From Clostridia bacterium (lineage in GTDB: Bacteria > Bacillota_A > Clostridia > Christensenellales > Aristaeellaceae), in assembly GCA_017530275.1 (NCBI GenBank), contig JAFXMP010000244.1:1-26860 (forward strand): DNA of 26,860 bases, written 5' to 3'. Made by a program: the position numbers and the translations under genes. This document shows positions 1-8,456 of the stretch, piece after piece. Position 1 is the stretch's first letter. Every line of letters begins with the position of its first letter. A model generated the notes under the pieces. That model did not search any database. It was not told where the DNA came from and saw only the letters and a list, made by a program, of their open reading frames with translations.

Positions 1-392
1 CCCTGGGTATCGGCGATTTCATGATACTTTTTGCGGATTTCCTCGTCGCCGCCCACAGCCCCGTAATCCATGGGCAGGGACAGGGATTGGAGATACATGC
101 CCGTGCCGCCCACCAGGATGGGAATATCTACCCGGTCGATCACTTCCCGGGCTTTCTGGGCGTACTGGGACACGGAAAAGCTTTCATCCGGGTTCAAAAA
201 GCTGTGGAGGTGGTGGGGCACCCGGTCCTGTTCTTCCTTGGTGGGTTTGGCTGTGCCAATGTCCATGCCCCGGTAAATCTGCATGGAGTCCATGCACAGG
301 ATTTCGCCGCCTAACCGTTCCGCAACCAAGAGGGACAGGGCCGTTTTCCCGCTGGCCGTGGGGCCAACGAGGCCCAAAATGTGCTTTTTCAT
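1..392 (-). CDS. miaA: tRNA dimethylallyltransferase MiaA, N-terminal part (gene runs off the left edge)
   Basis: MiaA transfers the dimethylallyl group from DMAPP to N6 of A37 in tRNAs that read UNN codons. The reading frame is open from the start codon to the window edge (about 130 residues), so the C-terminal half is missing. The P-loop GPTASGKT is at residues 10-17, followed by the family signature DSMQIYRGMDIGTAKP, the VPHH segment and the substrate-binding GGTGMYL motif. I chose the ATG at 392; an in-frame ATG at 410 is possible, and neither has a strong ribosome binding site. The gene follows the AT-rich orphan by 8-25 bp and is probably co-transcribed with mutL. MiaB, which acts next on the same base, is encoded at 8457-9866. 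Confidence 0.95.
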   Translation of the reverse strand, partial: MKKHILGLVGPTASGKTALSLLVAERLGGEILCMDSMQIYRGMDIGTAKPTKEEQDRVPHHLHSFLNPDESFSVSQYAQKAREVIDRVDIPILVGGTGMYLQSLSLPMDYGAVGGDEEIRKKYHEIADTQ

Positions 393-417
393 GTTGCTTT
401 TCTTATTCATTAGTTAT

Positions 418-927
418 TTACTCAAACAAAATTGAATCTTCCTCAAAGAATCCTTGATCGTCTGTCCATTCATCATCAAACAACTCATTGCGGCTTTTTG
501 TAACAATCAAGTTTTCATCTGATGAAAAGATATACAAATAACGATCAGCATAGAGAAATTTTATCTCTTTCAATAAACCATTATCGTCATAATGAATCTT
601 TTTAAGCCGAATGATTTCATTGGGAGGGGGGGTGTCTTTCCAATCAAAATAATCTGGCTGATAGTTTTCAATTGTATATAAAGAAATTCGACCAGGGCCA
701 TCATCTTCATCAAAACATTCTATTTTTTCATGCTTTGCAAGCAAAAAGGCTTGGTCGCTGCATAAAATTACCTCATTGCAATCACAGCTTTGGAAATTTA
801 GACAAATGCCATCTTTACTTGAAATTGTCAAATAAAGAACGTCATGACTCAGATACTTTTCCGCATCCGAAGGTGTAATTGTTTGACAATTGGAGTAATG
901 TTTTTCCTGGACGTTTTTGCTGCTCAT
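418..927 (-). CDS. AT-rich acidic orphan protein, function unknown
   Basis: A 169-residue protein that I do not recognise. It is rich in Asp and Glu, especially in the C-terminal third (DDEWTDDQGFFEEDS), and has no signal peptide or membrane segment. It has scattered Cys residues (CNEVILC) and a PPP turn near the middle. The gene is real: an AGGAGG site at 932-937 precedes the ATG, and the frame fills the space between mutL (stop 13 bp upstream) and miaA. Base composition is markedly more AT-rich than all its neighbours, which suggests recent acquisition into the mutL-miaA operon. Small, acidic, AT-rich orphans of this kind are often immunity or antitoxin-like proteins, but nothing in the sequence proves that. 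Confidence 0.8.
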   Translation of the reverse strand: MSSKNVQEKHYSNCQTITPSDAEKYLSHDVLYLTISSKDGICLNFQSCDCNEVILCSDQAFLLAKHEKIECFDEDDGPGRISLYTIENYQPDYFDWKDTPPPNEIIRLKKIHYDDNGLLKEIKFLYADRYLYIFSSDENLIVTKSRNELFDDEWTDDQGFFEEDSILFE

Positions 928-940
928 GTTTCCTCCTCGT

Positions 941-2884
941 TTAACTTTGAATCCTTCTGAACCGTTTCTCCAGTTCGTTCCTGGTGATCTGCACCATGAG
1001 GGGCCGTCCGTGGGGGCAGGTGGGGGTCACCTTCTGCTCGATCACATCCCGGATGAGCTGCTTCACGCTTTCCTCCGGCAGGCGTTCGCCGCCCTTGACG
1101 GCGTGTTTGCAGGCCATTTGGATCACCCGGCTGGTGCGGTCGGCGGGGGGCAGGGAGGGGTTTTCCATGAGCTCGTCCAGGGCTTCCAGCAGGCAGCTTT
1201 CCGCCTGGGGCTGGCCTAAAATGATGGGCACGCCCCGCATCTGCACCGTGCCGTCCCCGAAGGGGGCAAGGTCAAAGCCCGCTTTTTCCAGGGTGTCCCG
1301 GTTTTCCTCATAGCAGGCATATTCCGCCGGGGACAGGGCCACGATCAGGGGGATCAGCAGGGCCTGGCTGGCAGGCGCGGCGGCGGTTTCCCGCATGAAC
1401 TGCTCGTATAACAGCCGTTCATGCACCGCGTGCTGGTCGGACAAAATCAGCAGGTCGCCGTATTCCATGACGATATAGGTGTTGAAGGCTACGCCTAACA
1501 CCCGCAGGGGCTTTTGCTGGAAAGCCGCTTCCACCGCGGGGGCCTGCATCTGCTCCGGTTCGGCAGGCGGGGCGGGCATTTCCGGGGGCTTTTCCAGGAC
1601 GGGCCGGAGCGGCAGCAGGGAAGCGCCGGAATCCCGCAGTGCGGCGGGCCGGGCAGGCGCGGGAGGCGGTGGGATGATGGGGGCCGGTTCCCGCTTCGGC
1701 GCGGGCGACGCGAAGGTGGGCAGGGCTCCGTCCTCGGTAAAGGCGCTCAACCGGTTATCCGGCTTTTTCAGGGCGGCGGGGGCGTCCTCCGGCGGCGGAG
1801 CAGGCTGGGTGACCTGAATCTTCGCCGGGGCGGGGGCCGGGGCCGCGTTTTCCGGGGGCAGGTACATGGGCGGGATGGGCGGCGCGGCGTTGGTCTTTTC
1901 CAGCGCTTCAAACACGATGGTTTCCACCGCTGTCCTGACGCCCCGCTCGTCCTGGAACCGCACTTCCCACTTGTTGGGGTGCACGTTCACGTCGGCGTTT
2001 TCAAAGGGCATGGTCAAATGCAGTACGCACAGGGGGAACCGCCCGATGGTCACCCGCTGGCGGCAGGCGTTTTCCACGGCGGAGGACAAAAGGGGGCTTT
2101 TCATGGCCCGGCCGTTTAAGAAGAAATGCTCGTGGCTCCGGTTGCCCCGGCCCGCGTCGCCCACGCCCACGAAGCCGGAAAGCAAAATTCCGTTCATGCT
2201 GCCGTCGATTTTCGTCAGCAGCTTCAAGGTGTCCGTGCCGTACACGCTCATAATTGCGCTGTCCAAATTTCCGTCCCCGGCGCTGAAATAGACCAGCTTC
2301 CCGTCCGCCATGAAGCGGAAGGAGGTGGCGGGATGGGAAAGGATCAGCCGGGCCATAAGTTCGGACACGGCGGCGGTTTCGGAGGCGGGCTTTTTTAAGA
2401 ACTTCCGGCGCACCGGGGCGTTGTAAAACAGCTCCTTCACCGTGAAGGTGGTGCCCTCCGGGCAGGCGGCGTCCTGAATGCTCAAAATGTCACCGCCCTC
2501 GTTGCGCACCAGCACGCCCATGTCCTGGCCCCTGGCCCGGGTTTGGCAGGTGAGCTTGCTCACCGCCGCGATGGAGGCCAGGGCCTCCCCCCGGAACCCT
2601 AAGGAGCGCACGCCGTATAAATCCTCGGCGGTGCGTATCTTGCTGGTGGCGTGGCGGGCGAAGGCTAAGCGGATGTCGCTGGGCTGGATGCCGCTGCCGT
2701 TGTCCGCCACCCGGAAGGAACTTAGCCCCCCTTCCTTGATGTCCACGGTGATGGCCGTGGCCCCGGCGTCCATGCTGTTTTCCACCAGTTCCTTGATGGC
2801 CGCCGCGGGCCGCTCCACCACCTCCCCGGCGGCGATCTGGCCGATCACTTCCGGCGGCAATTGACGAATATGGGCGATTTCCAT
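941..2884 (-). CDS. mutL: DNA mismatch repair protein MutL, endonuclease-type
   Basis: MutL couples mismatch recognition by MutS to strand nicking and excision. The 647-residue protein has the N-terminal GHKL ATPase: ELVENSMDA at 32-40, DNGSGI at 61-66 and GFRGEAL at 96-102. A Pro/Ala-rich linker covers about 345-450. The C-terminal dimerisation domain keeps the metal-dependent endonuclease motif DQHAVHERLLYE at 483-494, plus ACKHAVK near 591 and CPHGRP at 623-628. It should therefore be a nicking MutL, as in bacteria lacking MutH. Start: AAGGAGA lies 7-8 bp before the ATG. The partner gene mutS lies upstream, separated by a DUF3791-like gene, and is frameshifted, so MutL may lack its partner in this genome. 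Confidence 0.97.
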   Translation of the reverse strand: MEIAHIRQLPPEVIGQIAAGEVVERPAAAIKELVENSMDAGATAITVDIKEGGLSSFRVADNGSGIQPSDIRLAFARHATSKIRTAEDLYGVRSLGFRGEALASIAAVSKLTCQTRARGQDMGVLVRNEGGDILSIQDAACPEGTTFTVKELFYNAPVRRKFLKKPASETAAVSELMARLILSHPATSFRFMADGKLVYFSAGDGNLDSAIMSVYGTDTLKLLTKIDGSMNGILLSGFVGVGDAGRGNRSHEHFFLNGRAMKSPLLSSAVENACRQRVTIGRFPLCVLHLTMPFENADVNVHPNKWEVRFQDERGVRTAVETIVFEALEKTNAAPPIPPMYLPPENAAPAPAPAKIQVTQPAPPPEDAPAALKKPDNRLSAFTEDGALPTFASPAPKREPAPIIPPPPAPARPAALRDSGASLLPLRPVLEKPPEMPAPPAEPEQMQAPAVEAAFQQKPLRVLGVAFNTYIVMEYGDLLILSDQHAVHERLLYEQFMRETAAAPASQALLIPLIVALSPAEYACYEENRDTLEKAGFDLAPFGDGTVQMRGVPIILGQPQAESCLLEALDELMENPSLPPADRTSRVIQMACKHAVKGGERLPEESVKQLIRDVIEQKVTPTCPHGRPLMVQITRNELEKRFRRIQS

Positions 2885-2912
2885 GAAACTCTCCTTCGTT
2901 ATATCGTGTGCT

Positions 2913-3353
2913 TTAGGCTAAAACAGGAGATACATTTATACTTTTGGTCTCCTCCGCAAACAGCCCGGAAACGTACAGGGCGGATTGTCCATACAGCCCC
3001 GTATCGTCGTCCGCGAAGCTCGCGCCTGTGGCGGACAGATAAAACCTGTTCAGGGCTTCTTCTGTCCAGCCGTAATTTTTCATCAACAGGTGAATAATAT
3101 CCGGCAAAATCATAGCGCGTACCGTGGCATGTCCATCCGGCAGATACGCTTCATAAGCGCTTTTCCCGTTCAGATATTGGTCGCAAAACTGCATCATATA
3201 TTCCAGCCCCATGCCGTGCAAATCCGCATAATCGGAGCGGAGCAAGTCCAGAAGTCCTTCCCGTTTGAAAAGCTGATACACTTCATTGCTGGGCCGACGG
3301 ACATGATCGGCGTAATGCTCCACACAGAAGCAGATGAAGGATAACTGGCTCAC
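2913..3353 (-). CDS. DUF3791-like small protein between mutS and mutL
   Basis: A 146-residue soluble protein. The first 60 or so residues (FICFCVEHYADH, then an LFKREGLLDLL helix and YADLHGMGLEYM) look like DUF3791, a small helical family common in Clostridia. The second half (ILPDIIHLLMKNYGWTEEALNRFY, then the TGASFADDDTGLYGQSALY stretch) looks like a second helical module often seen in similar short proteins; I assign it from memory, not from a search. The start is GTG at 3353 with a weak AAAGG about 10 bp upstream. The gene interrupts the usual mutS-mutL pair and is likely co-transcribed with them. As I recall, DUF3791 genes often sit beside DUF3990 genes in a toxin-antitoxin-like arrangement, but no DUF3990 partner is visible here. 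Confidence 0.75.
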   Translation of the reverse strand: MSQLSFICFCVEHYADHVRRPSNEVYQLFKREGLLDLLRSDYADLHGMGLEYMMQFCDQYLNGKSAYEAYLPDGHATVRAMILPDIIHLLMKNYGWTEEALNRFYLSATGASFADDDTGLYGQSALYVSGLFAEETKSINVSPVLA

Positions 3354-3378
3354 CTTTTCACGACCTTTCAGGAGAACA

Positions 3379-5975
3379 TTACAATTTCATCGCTTTTTCT
3401 TTCAGCAAAAACAGCTTGTTCAGCGCGTCGATGGGCGTCATGGCCATGACATCCAATGCGCGGATTTCCTCCACGAATTCCGTTTTCTGGTATTCCATCA
3501 AGTCCACTTGCTCATTTTTCTTTTTGTGGCCCGCGCCCAAAATGTTCTGGCCGATGGTGTTCTGGTTCACGTTGTTGACTTCCAATCGGGCCATGATCTC
3601 CTGAGCCCTGGCCACCACGGGCCGGGGCACCCCCGCCAGATGGGCCACGTACACGCCGAAGCTCTTATCCGCGCCGCCGGGCACGATCTTGCGCAGGAAA
3701 ATCACTTCCTCCCCGTGCTCCTTGACCGAAACGCAGAAGTTGTTGACCCCCTCCAAATGCCCCTCCAGCTCGGATAATTCATGATAGTGTGTGGCGAACA
3801 GGGTCTTGGCCCCGGACTTTTTCTGGTCGGCCAGGTATTCTACCGCCGCCCAGGCGATGGACAGGCCGTCGAAGGTGCTGGTGCCGCGTCCGATCTCGTC
3901 CAAAATCACCAAAGATTTATTGGTGGCGTTTCGCAGGATATAGGCCATTTCGCTCATTTCCACCATGAAGGTGCTTTGGCCCGTGGCCAAATCGTCCGAC
4001 GCGCCCACGCGGGTATACACCCCGTCCACCAGGGAAATATCCGCTTCCCGTGAGGCACGAAGGAACCCATGTGGGCCATGAGGGTGATCAGCGCCACCTG
4101 CCGCATATAGGTGCTTTTGCCCGCCATGTTGGGGCCGGTGATGATCTGCACCCGGTGCTCCTGGGTGTCCAGGTAGGTGTCGTTGGGCACAAATTCCATG
4201 TCCGGCAGGGTGTTTTCCACCACGGGGTGGCGGCCGTCCTTGATGTCGATAACGCCTTCTTCGTTGATTTTCGGCCGGGTGTAGTGGTTGAGCAGGGCCA
4301 CACGGGCCAGGGACAGCAGAGCGTCCAGGGTCTTGTAGGCAAGGGCGGTGGATTGCAGCCGCCCCATGTTGGCGCTGATTTCGTCCCTGATTTGCTCAAA
4401 GAGGGTCATTTCCAGCTTGGCGGCCTGCTCCTGAGCCCCGGTGACCTTGCTTTCGATCTCCTGCAATTCGTCGGTGGTGAAGCGTTCGCTGTTGGCGAGG
4501 GTCTGGCGGCGGCGGTAGCGCAGGGGCACCAAGGAATAATTGGACTTGGTGACCTCGATGTAATAGCCGAACACCCGGTTGTACTGGATGCGCAGGTTTT
4601 TGATGCCCGTTTCTTCCCGTTCCTTGGCTTCCAGATCCAGAATCCACTGCTTGCCCTCGGTGGAGGCCCGGCGCAGCTCGTCCAACTGTTCATTGTATCC
4701 GGCGCGGATGAAATTGCCGTCGGACAGTTGCAGCGGCGCGTCGGGGGAAATGCCTCGGCGCAGAAGGTCGGTGAGCTCCGGCAGGGGGTCCAGCAGGTCC
4801 TTTAAGAAGGAAACCGCGTCCCCCGGCACGTTCCCAAGTAAGGTGATGATCTCCGGGGCCTTTTCCAGGGAGCGCAAAAGGCTCAAACAGTCCCTGGCGT
4901 TTAACGTATGGTAGGACACTTTGGACAGCAGCCGTTCCATATCGTACACCTGGGAAAGCTGATCTCGCAGGTTCTGGGAAAGCACGTGCTGGCTGTAAAA
5001 CGCCTCCACGGCGGACAGCCGGGCTTCGATTTTCTCCCTGCTCAAAAGGGGCTTTTCCACCCAGGAACGCAGAAGCCGCCCGCCCATGGCGGTGACGGTT
5101 TCATCTAAGATGGACAAAAGCGACCCTTTGGCGCTGCGGCCCCGGATGGTTTCGGTCAGCTCCAAATTCCGGCGGGTGGACGCGTCCAGGGGCATCACGT
5201 CGCCCTTTTCGATCACCCGCAGGGAGGAAATATGCTGGAGGGAATTTTTCTGGGTTTCGCTCAAGTACCGCATCAGCGCCCCGGCGGCCTGGGCGGCCAC
5301 GGACAGGGAAGCGTCCAGGCCCAAAGCGATCAGGGAATTGACACCGAAGTGGGAAAGCAGCGTTTCCCGGGCGTTCTGGCTCTGGTACGCGGCGGCGGCG
5401 TAATTGCGGCACACGATGGACGCGCAGGGCTGGGCCGTTTCCGGGCTGTTGGTGATGATCTCGCCGGGGGTCAGGGCGTCTAAGGCCGCTTTCAGGGCGG
5501 CGGGGGTATTTTCCATCTGCTGTACGTAAAATTCCCCCGTGGACACGTCGCAGGCCGCCACGCCGCAGCGTTTGCCATTCACGCAGACTGAACAGAGAAA
5601 ATTGTTCCGCTTTTCCCCGATAACAGAAGAATCGGTGAGGGTGCCCGCCGTAACGATGCGGATGATGTCCCGATCCACCAGGCCCTTTGCCAAGGCCGGG
5701 TCCTGCATCTGCTCCCCGATGGCTACCCGATAGCCCCGTTCCACCAGCCGGGCCACATAGGTGTCCACAGCGTGGTAGGGCACGCCGCACATGGGCGCAC
5801 GTTCTTCCAGGCCGCAGTCCTTGCCCGTCAGGGTCAATTCCAGCTCCCGGCTGGCGGTGAGGGCGTCCTCAAAGAACATTTCGTAAAAATCGCCCACCCG
5901 GAAAAAAAGCAGGGTGTCCGGGTTCTGCTCCTTGAGGCGCATATATTGCTGCATCATGGGAGAAAGGGTAGCCAT
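3379..5975 (-). pseudogene. mutS: DNA mismatch repair ATPase MutS, split by a one-base deletion
   Basis: MutS recognises mismatches and recruits MutL. The upstream frame (5975 down to 3954) starts with the mismatch-reading GDFYEMF motif, F30-Y31-E32. It continues through the lever and clamp domains to the Walker A motif GPNMAGKST at about 614-622. After SFVP the expected [11 protein letters not shown] sequence is found only in another frame, which runs to 3379. That second part holds TRVGASDDL, the Walker B region [12 protein letters not shown], the FATHYHEL switch and the helix-hairpin tail. Joining the frames near 4048-4058 gives about 865 residues, the normal family size, so one base is missing. 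As written the gene yields a 673-residue protein without Walker B. A sequencing error is an alternative. Start: AGGAG about 10 bp before the ATG. Confidence 0.93.
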
Positions 5976-6016
5976 AGCGGTGACGCTCCTTTTTCTATTG
6001 CTTGCTCATGTGTTTT

Positions 6017-6271
6017 TTAGTTCTTGGCATTTTTCCACAGTCTGCCCGTATACCGGAACGTCATGGGATAAATGCCGAAGAGGACGAAAGCGGTGACGGC
6101 GTAGCGAAGGCCCCGCACGATGAGGGAGGCGAAGGAGGCGCTGTTCAGGAAATCCTTGGGGAAGGGCAGCTTGAGCAGAGAGTTCAGCGCGAAGAAGACC
6201 AGCGCGCCGCCCACGGCCCGCAGGACGCAGCGGAAAATGTTAGACGTATTTTCAAAGCGTACTTTCTTCTA
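6017..6271 (-). other. Detached C-terminal coding segment of the PAP2 gene, beyond an in-frame TAG
   Basis: This stretch is in exactly the same frame as the PAP2 gene upstream. It begins at the TAG (6269-6271) and runs for 83 further sense codons to a TAA. It encodes a linker (KKVRFENTSNIFR), a hydrophobic segment (GGALVFFALNSLL), a loop and a second hydrophobic segment (AVTAFVLFGIYP), ending in the basic tail of a membrane protein. No ribosome binding site or convincing start codon marks it as a separate gene. I read it as the original C-terminus of the PAP2 protein, cut off by a nonsense codon. It could still be translated by read-through. Confidence 0.7.
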
Positions 6272-6955
6272 CTCGAACAGGTCCCCCGCCATAAAGCCGA
6301 TCATCAGGCCCATGCTGGTGAAGTAATCGGCGCTTTTGCAGTAGAAAAGGCCCGGAATGGCCATGAGCAGCAGCACCCCATAAAACGCAAGTTCATTTTT
6401 GACGGCTTTCCGCAGGAGGGATACCACGCAGATGCTCAGGCAGCCCAGGGCCCATCCCGCCAGCACGTCGGTGGGATAGTGGGCGCCGACGACGACGCGG
6501 GAAAAGCCCACCAGCAGGGGCAGGATCAGCGCAAAGCACGCCATCCACCGCTTCTTCAGCTGCATGGCAATGGAGGTGTACACGGTCACGGCGTTGGTGG
6601 AATGGCCGCTGGGGAAGGAAAAGCCCTGGGCGGCGATATCGTTTGCGTCGGCGCTCTTGTCCACCACCCGCAGGATTTTGATCCCTTCGTGGTCGAAATA
6701 AGGGCGGCGGCGCAGGAACACGTTCTTGATCATGGGGTTCCAGATCAGGCCCATCAGCACGTTGACGCCCACGGTTTTGCCCATTTTTTTATCAAAGCCC
6801 CAGTACAGGAGGCCCAGAATCAGCACCAGCAGCAGTTCTTCCCCAAAGGCGGAAAAGAAGGAGATCACCGAAATGAATCCGTCGCCCAGGTTCGTTTGCA
6901 GCCATTCCATCAGGCTGACTTCCCAATCAAAGGCAAAGCTGTTTCCCGCAATCAT
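6269..6955 (-). CDS. PAP2-family membrane phosphatase, shortened by an in-frame stop
   Basis: A 228-residue integral membrane protein of the type 2 phosphatidic acid phosphatase superfamily. All three catalytic motifs are present: K77-x6-R84-P85 (KNVFLRRRP), PSGH at 115-118 with the catalytic His, and S152-R153...H159...D163 (SRVVVGAHYPTD). Several membrane helices surround them. The active site should face outward, and likely substrates are lipid phosphates or undecaprenyl pyrophosphate; the exact substrate cannot be told. AAAGGA about 9 bp upstream supports the ATG. The frame ends at a TAG after GDLFE, but 83 more sense codons follow in the same frame, so the ancestral protein was probably 312 residues. 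Catalysis may survive because the lost part holds only tail helices. Confidence 0.88.
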   Translation of the reverse strand: MIAGNSFAFDWEVSLMEWLQTNLGDGFISVISFFSAFGEELLLVLILGLLYWGFDKKMGKTVGVNVLMGLIWNPMIKNVFLRRRPYFDHEGIKILRVVDKSADANDIAAQGFSFPSGHSTNAVTVYTSIAMQLKKRWMACFALILPLLVGFSRVVVGAHYPTDVLAGWALGCLSICVVSLLRKAVKNELAFYGVLLLMAIPGLFYCKSADYFTSMGLMIGFMAGDLFE

Positions 6956-7009
6956 TTTTCTTTATCCTTTCGTGCCGTAAGTTTTTTCGTATGAGAACCG
7001 GCGCTTTGG

Positions 7010-7405
7010 TCAGCCGCACCCGCCGCATGCCGCGCAGTTGCCGCTGCATCCGCCCTGGTTTCCGCCTGGATTCAATACGCTGGAAAGCTCGGCGTTCACC
7101 TGCCCCATCATATCGGAAAACTGCTTCCGGGCGGCCTGCAGGGCCTGATACATGGGCATGGCTTTGATTTGCTGCTGCACTTCCTCCAGTTCCCGGGCCA
7201 AAGCGTCCATCTGGTCGAAATCCGGTTCCTTTTTCAGGGTGATTTCCTCGATGTCCCGATGGATGCCATCGTACTTTTTGAACAGTTCCTGCAATGCCTC
7301 GTCCTGACCCGCCGCGTCCTCCGTGGCGCGCATGGCGATGTATTCCGGGGACTGGGCGATGACGCCCGCCAATTCCTTGGCTTTTGAAATAACTGACTGA
7401 CTCAT
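7010..7405 (-). CDS. YlbF/YmcA-family protein with a cysteine-rich tail
   Basis: A 131-residue, mainly helical protein of the YlbF (RicF)/YmcA family. In Bacillus these form the Y-complex with YaaT (RicT), which carries Fe-S clusters and stimulates RNase Y processing of mRNA. The helical core covers 1-108 (KAKELAGVIAQSPEY at the front and QQQIKAMPMYQALQAARKQF late). A Gly-rich tail follows with C120, C124, C127 and C130 in a CxxxCxxCxxC arrangement that could bind an Fe-S cluster or zinc. Start: AAGGAG 7 bp before the ATG. The two Bacillus partners are not in this window. Family assignment is fairly sure; the exact orthologue is not. Confidence 0.85.
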   Translation of the reverse strand: MSQSVISKAKELAGVIAQSPEYIAMRATEDAAGQDEALQELFKKYDGIHRDIEEITLKKEPDFDQMDALARELEEVQQQIKAMPMYQALQAARKQFSDMMGQVNAELSSVLNPGGNQGGCSGNCAACGGCG

Positions 7406-7438
7406 GACGTTTCTCCTTTTCTTGATTGATATGTGCTA

Positions 7439-7939
7439 TTAGCGATGAACTTCAAGCGCGTCGATATGCCGTTTTATTTCTTTCACGGTTTCGCGGACGC
7501 TTTTGCCGTTCGTATCAATGACGGTATCTCCCGGATACGGCGGCAGGTGAAGCCAATAGTAATTCGTTTCGCCCGGATCGCCGCGTTTGTCGTGTCGTTT
7601 TTTCAGGGTCTCCTCGGAACAGGTCAGCGTAAAGCCGACGGTGGCGTAATCCTTAGCCGTGATCCCCTTCAATATCCCCTCGCGGATTCTGGCGTCCGTC
7701 AGCACGACGGAGGTGAAAAACACGTATTCAAAATCCGAATCCAAATAGTTGGACAGGATAAACGACATGGCTTTGTCCCCGTTGCGCAGCCGACTGTCCG
7801 TTACGGAGAACGGATGAACGCACCAGCACCAATCTCCGTCCAGATAAGCGCTGTTTTGATAGCTTTCAAACAGTCTGGTGCCTACAGCCGTCTTCCCCAC
7901 ACAGGGAGACCCGCTGATGAGGATCAACTTTTTCTGCAC
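7439..7939 (-). CDS. Small P-loop NTPase / nucleoside-kinase-like protein
   Basis: A 166-residue protein with an N-terminal Walker A motif GSPCVGKT (10-17). The following LDGDWCW resembles the acceptor-site Asp region of small kinases, and KKRHDKRGD resembles the basic lid segment. It ends in a VIDTNGKSVRETV strand-helix unit, as in shikimate, adenylate and chloramphenicol phosphotransferase-like kinases. The substrate is unknown. The start is GTG at 7939, supported by an excellent AAAGGAGGTG site about 8 bp upstream. It lies 15 bp after the GNAT gene on the same strand, so the pair is probably co-transcribed. Such kinase and GNAT pairs are common accessory genes in Clostridia, sometimes with small-molecule modification roles. 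Confidence 0.8.
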   Translation of the reverse strand: MQKKLILISGSPCVGKTAVGTRLFESYQNSAYLDGDWCWCVHPFSVTDSRLRNGDKAMSFILSNYLDSDFEYVFFTSVVLTDARIREGILKGITAKDYATVGFTLTCSEETLKKRHDKRGDPGETNYYWLHLPPYPGDTVIDTNGKSVRETVKEIKRHIDALEVHR

Positions 7940-7954
7940 GGCGCGCCACCTCCT

Positions 7955-8443
7955 TTACGGGATGAATCGGAACAGCGGATCGCCGTTGTCTTCTGTGCCG
8001 TACTGTGTCATGCCGCCTTTTTCCATGGCCCTGCGGGAAGCGATGTTGTCTTTGGCGCATCCCCCGTGAACGCCCGGAAGGGAAAATTCCTCCGCCGCGA
8101 CGCGCAACAGCTCTTTCACGCATTGCGTTCCATAGCCCTTATGGCGGTATGCTTCGTCCAGCAGGATGAAGATCTCCGGCTCTGTGCGGCATCTGCTGCC
8201 ATCCAGGCCGCACCAGCCCATGATGGTGCGGGGAGCGTCCTTCCCGCAGACCGCGAGGCACAGGTGATAGACGCGGCCCTTGGTATTCCGGGCATAATTG
8301 CCGCGCATGGAAGCGATTGCCTCCCGGGCTTCCGGTTCGGAAACTGGACGGTGATCGGAGGGCCACGTCCGGGCGACCTCGGCTAAATCGTCCTCCGTGA
8401 CAAAATGAAGAATCAGTTTTTCTGTTTGATAATCCACAGGCAT
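7955..8443 (-). CDS. GNAT-family N-acetyltransferase
   Basis: A protein of about 162 residues with the single-domain GNAT fold of the RimJ/RimL type: N-terminal TEKLILHFVTEDDL, a central PEIFILLDEAYRHKGYGTQ stretch with the acetyl-CoA pyrophosphate-binding motif (RHKGYG), and C-terminal NIASRRAMEKGGM. The acceptor cannot be predicted. I chose the ATG at 8443, although the GAGGGGG before it is unusually close; a TTG at 8452 in the same frame is possible but lacks a ribosome binding site. The gene begins 13 bp after the miaB stop codon and may share its transcript. Confidence 0.85.
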   Translation of the reverse strand: MPVDYQTEKLILHFVTEDDLAEVARTWPSDHRPVSEPEAREAIASMRGNYARNTKGRVYHLCLAVCGKDAPRTIMGWCGLDGSRCRTEPEIFILLDEAYRHKGYGTQCVKELLRVAAEEFSLPGVHGGCAKDNIASRRAMEKGGMTQYGTEDNGDPLFRFIP

Positions 8444-8456
8444 CCCCCTCAAAGAA

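Noticed and set aside
1514..2119. Long plus-strand frame opposite mutL, and similar long plus-strand frames opposite mutS, miaB and the radical SAM gene.
   Set aside because: GC-rich genes leave long open frames on the opposite strand; the products are low-complexity His/Gly/Arg-rich and lack ribosome binding sites.
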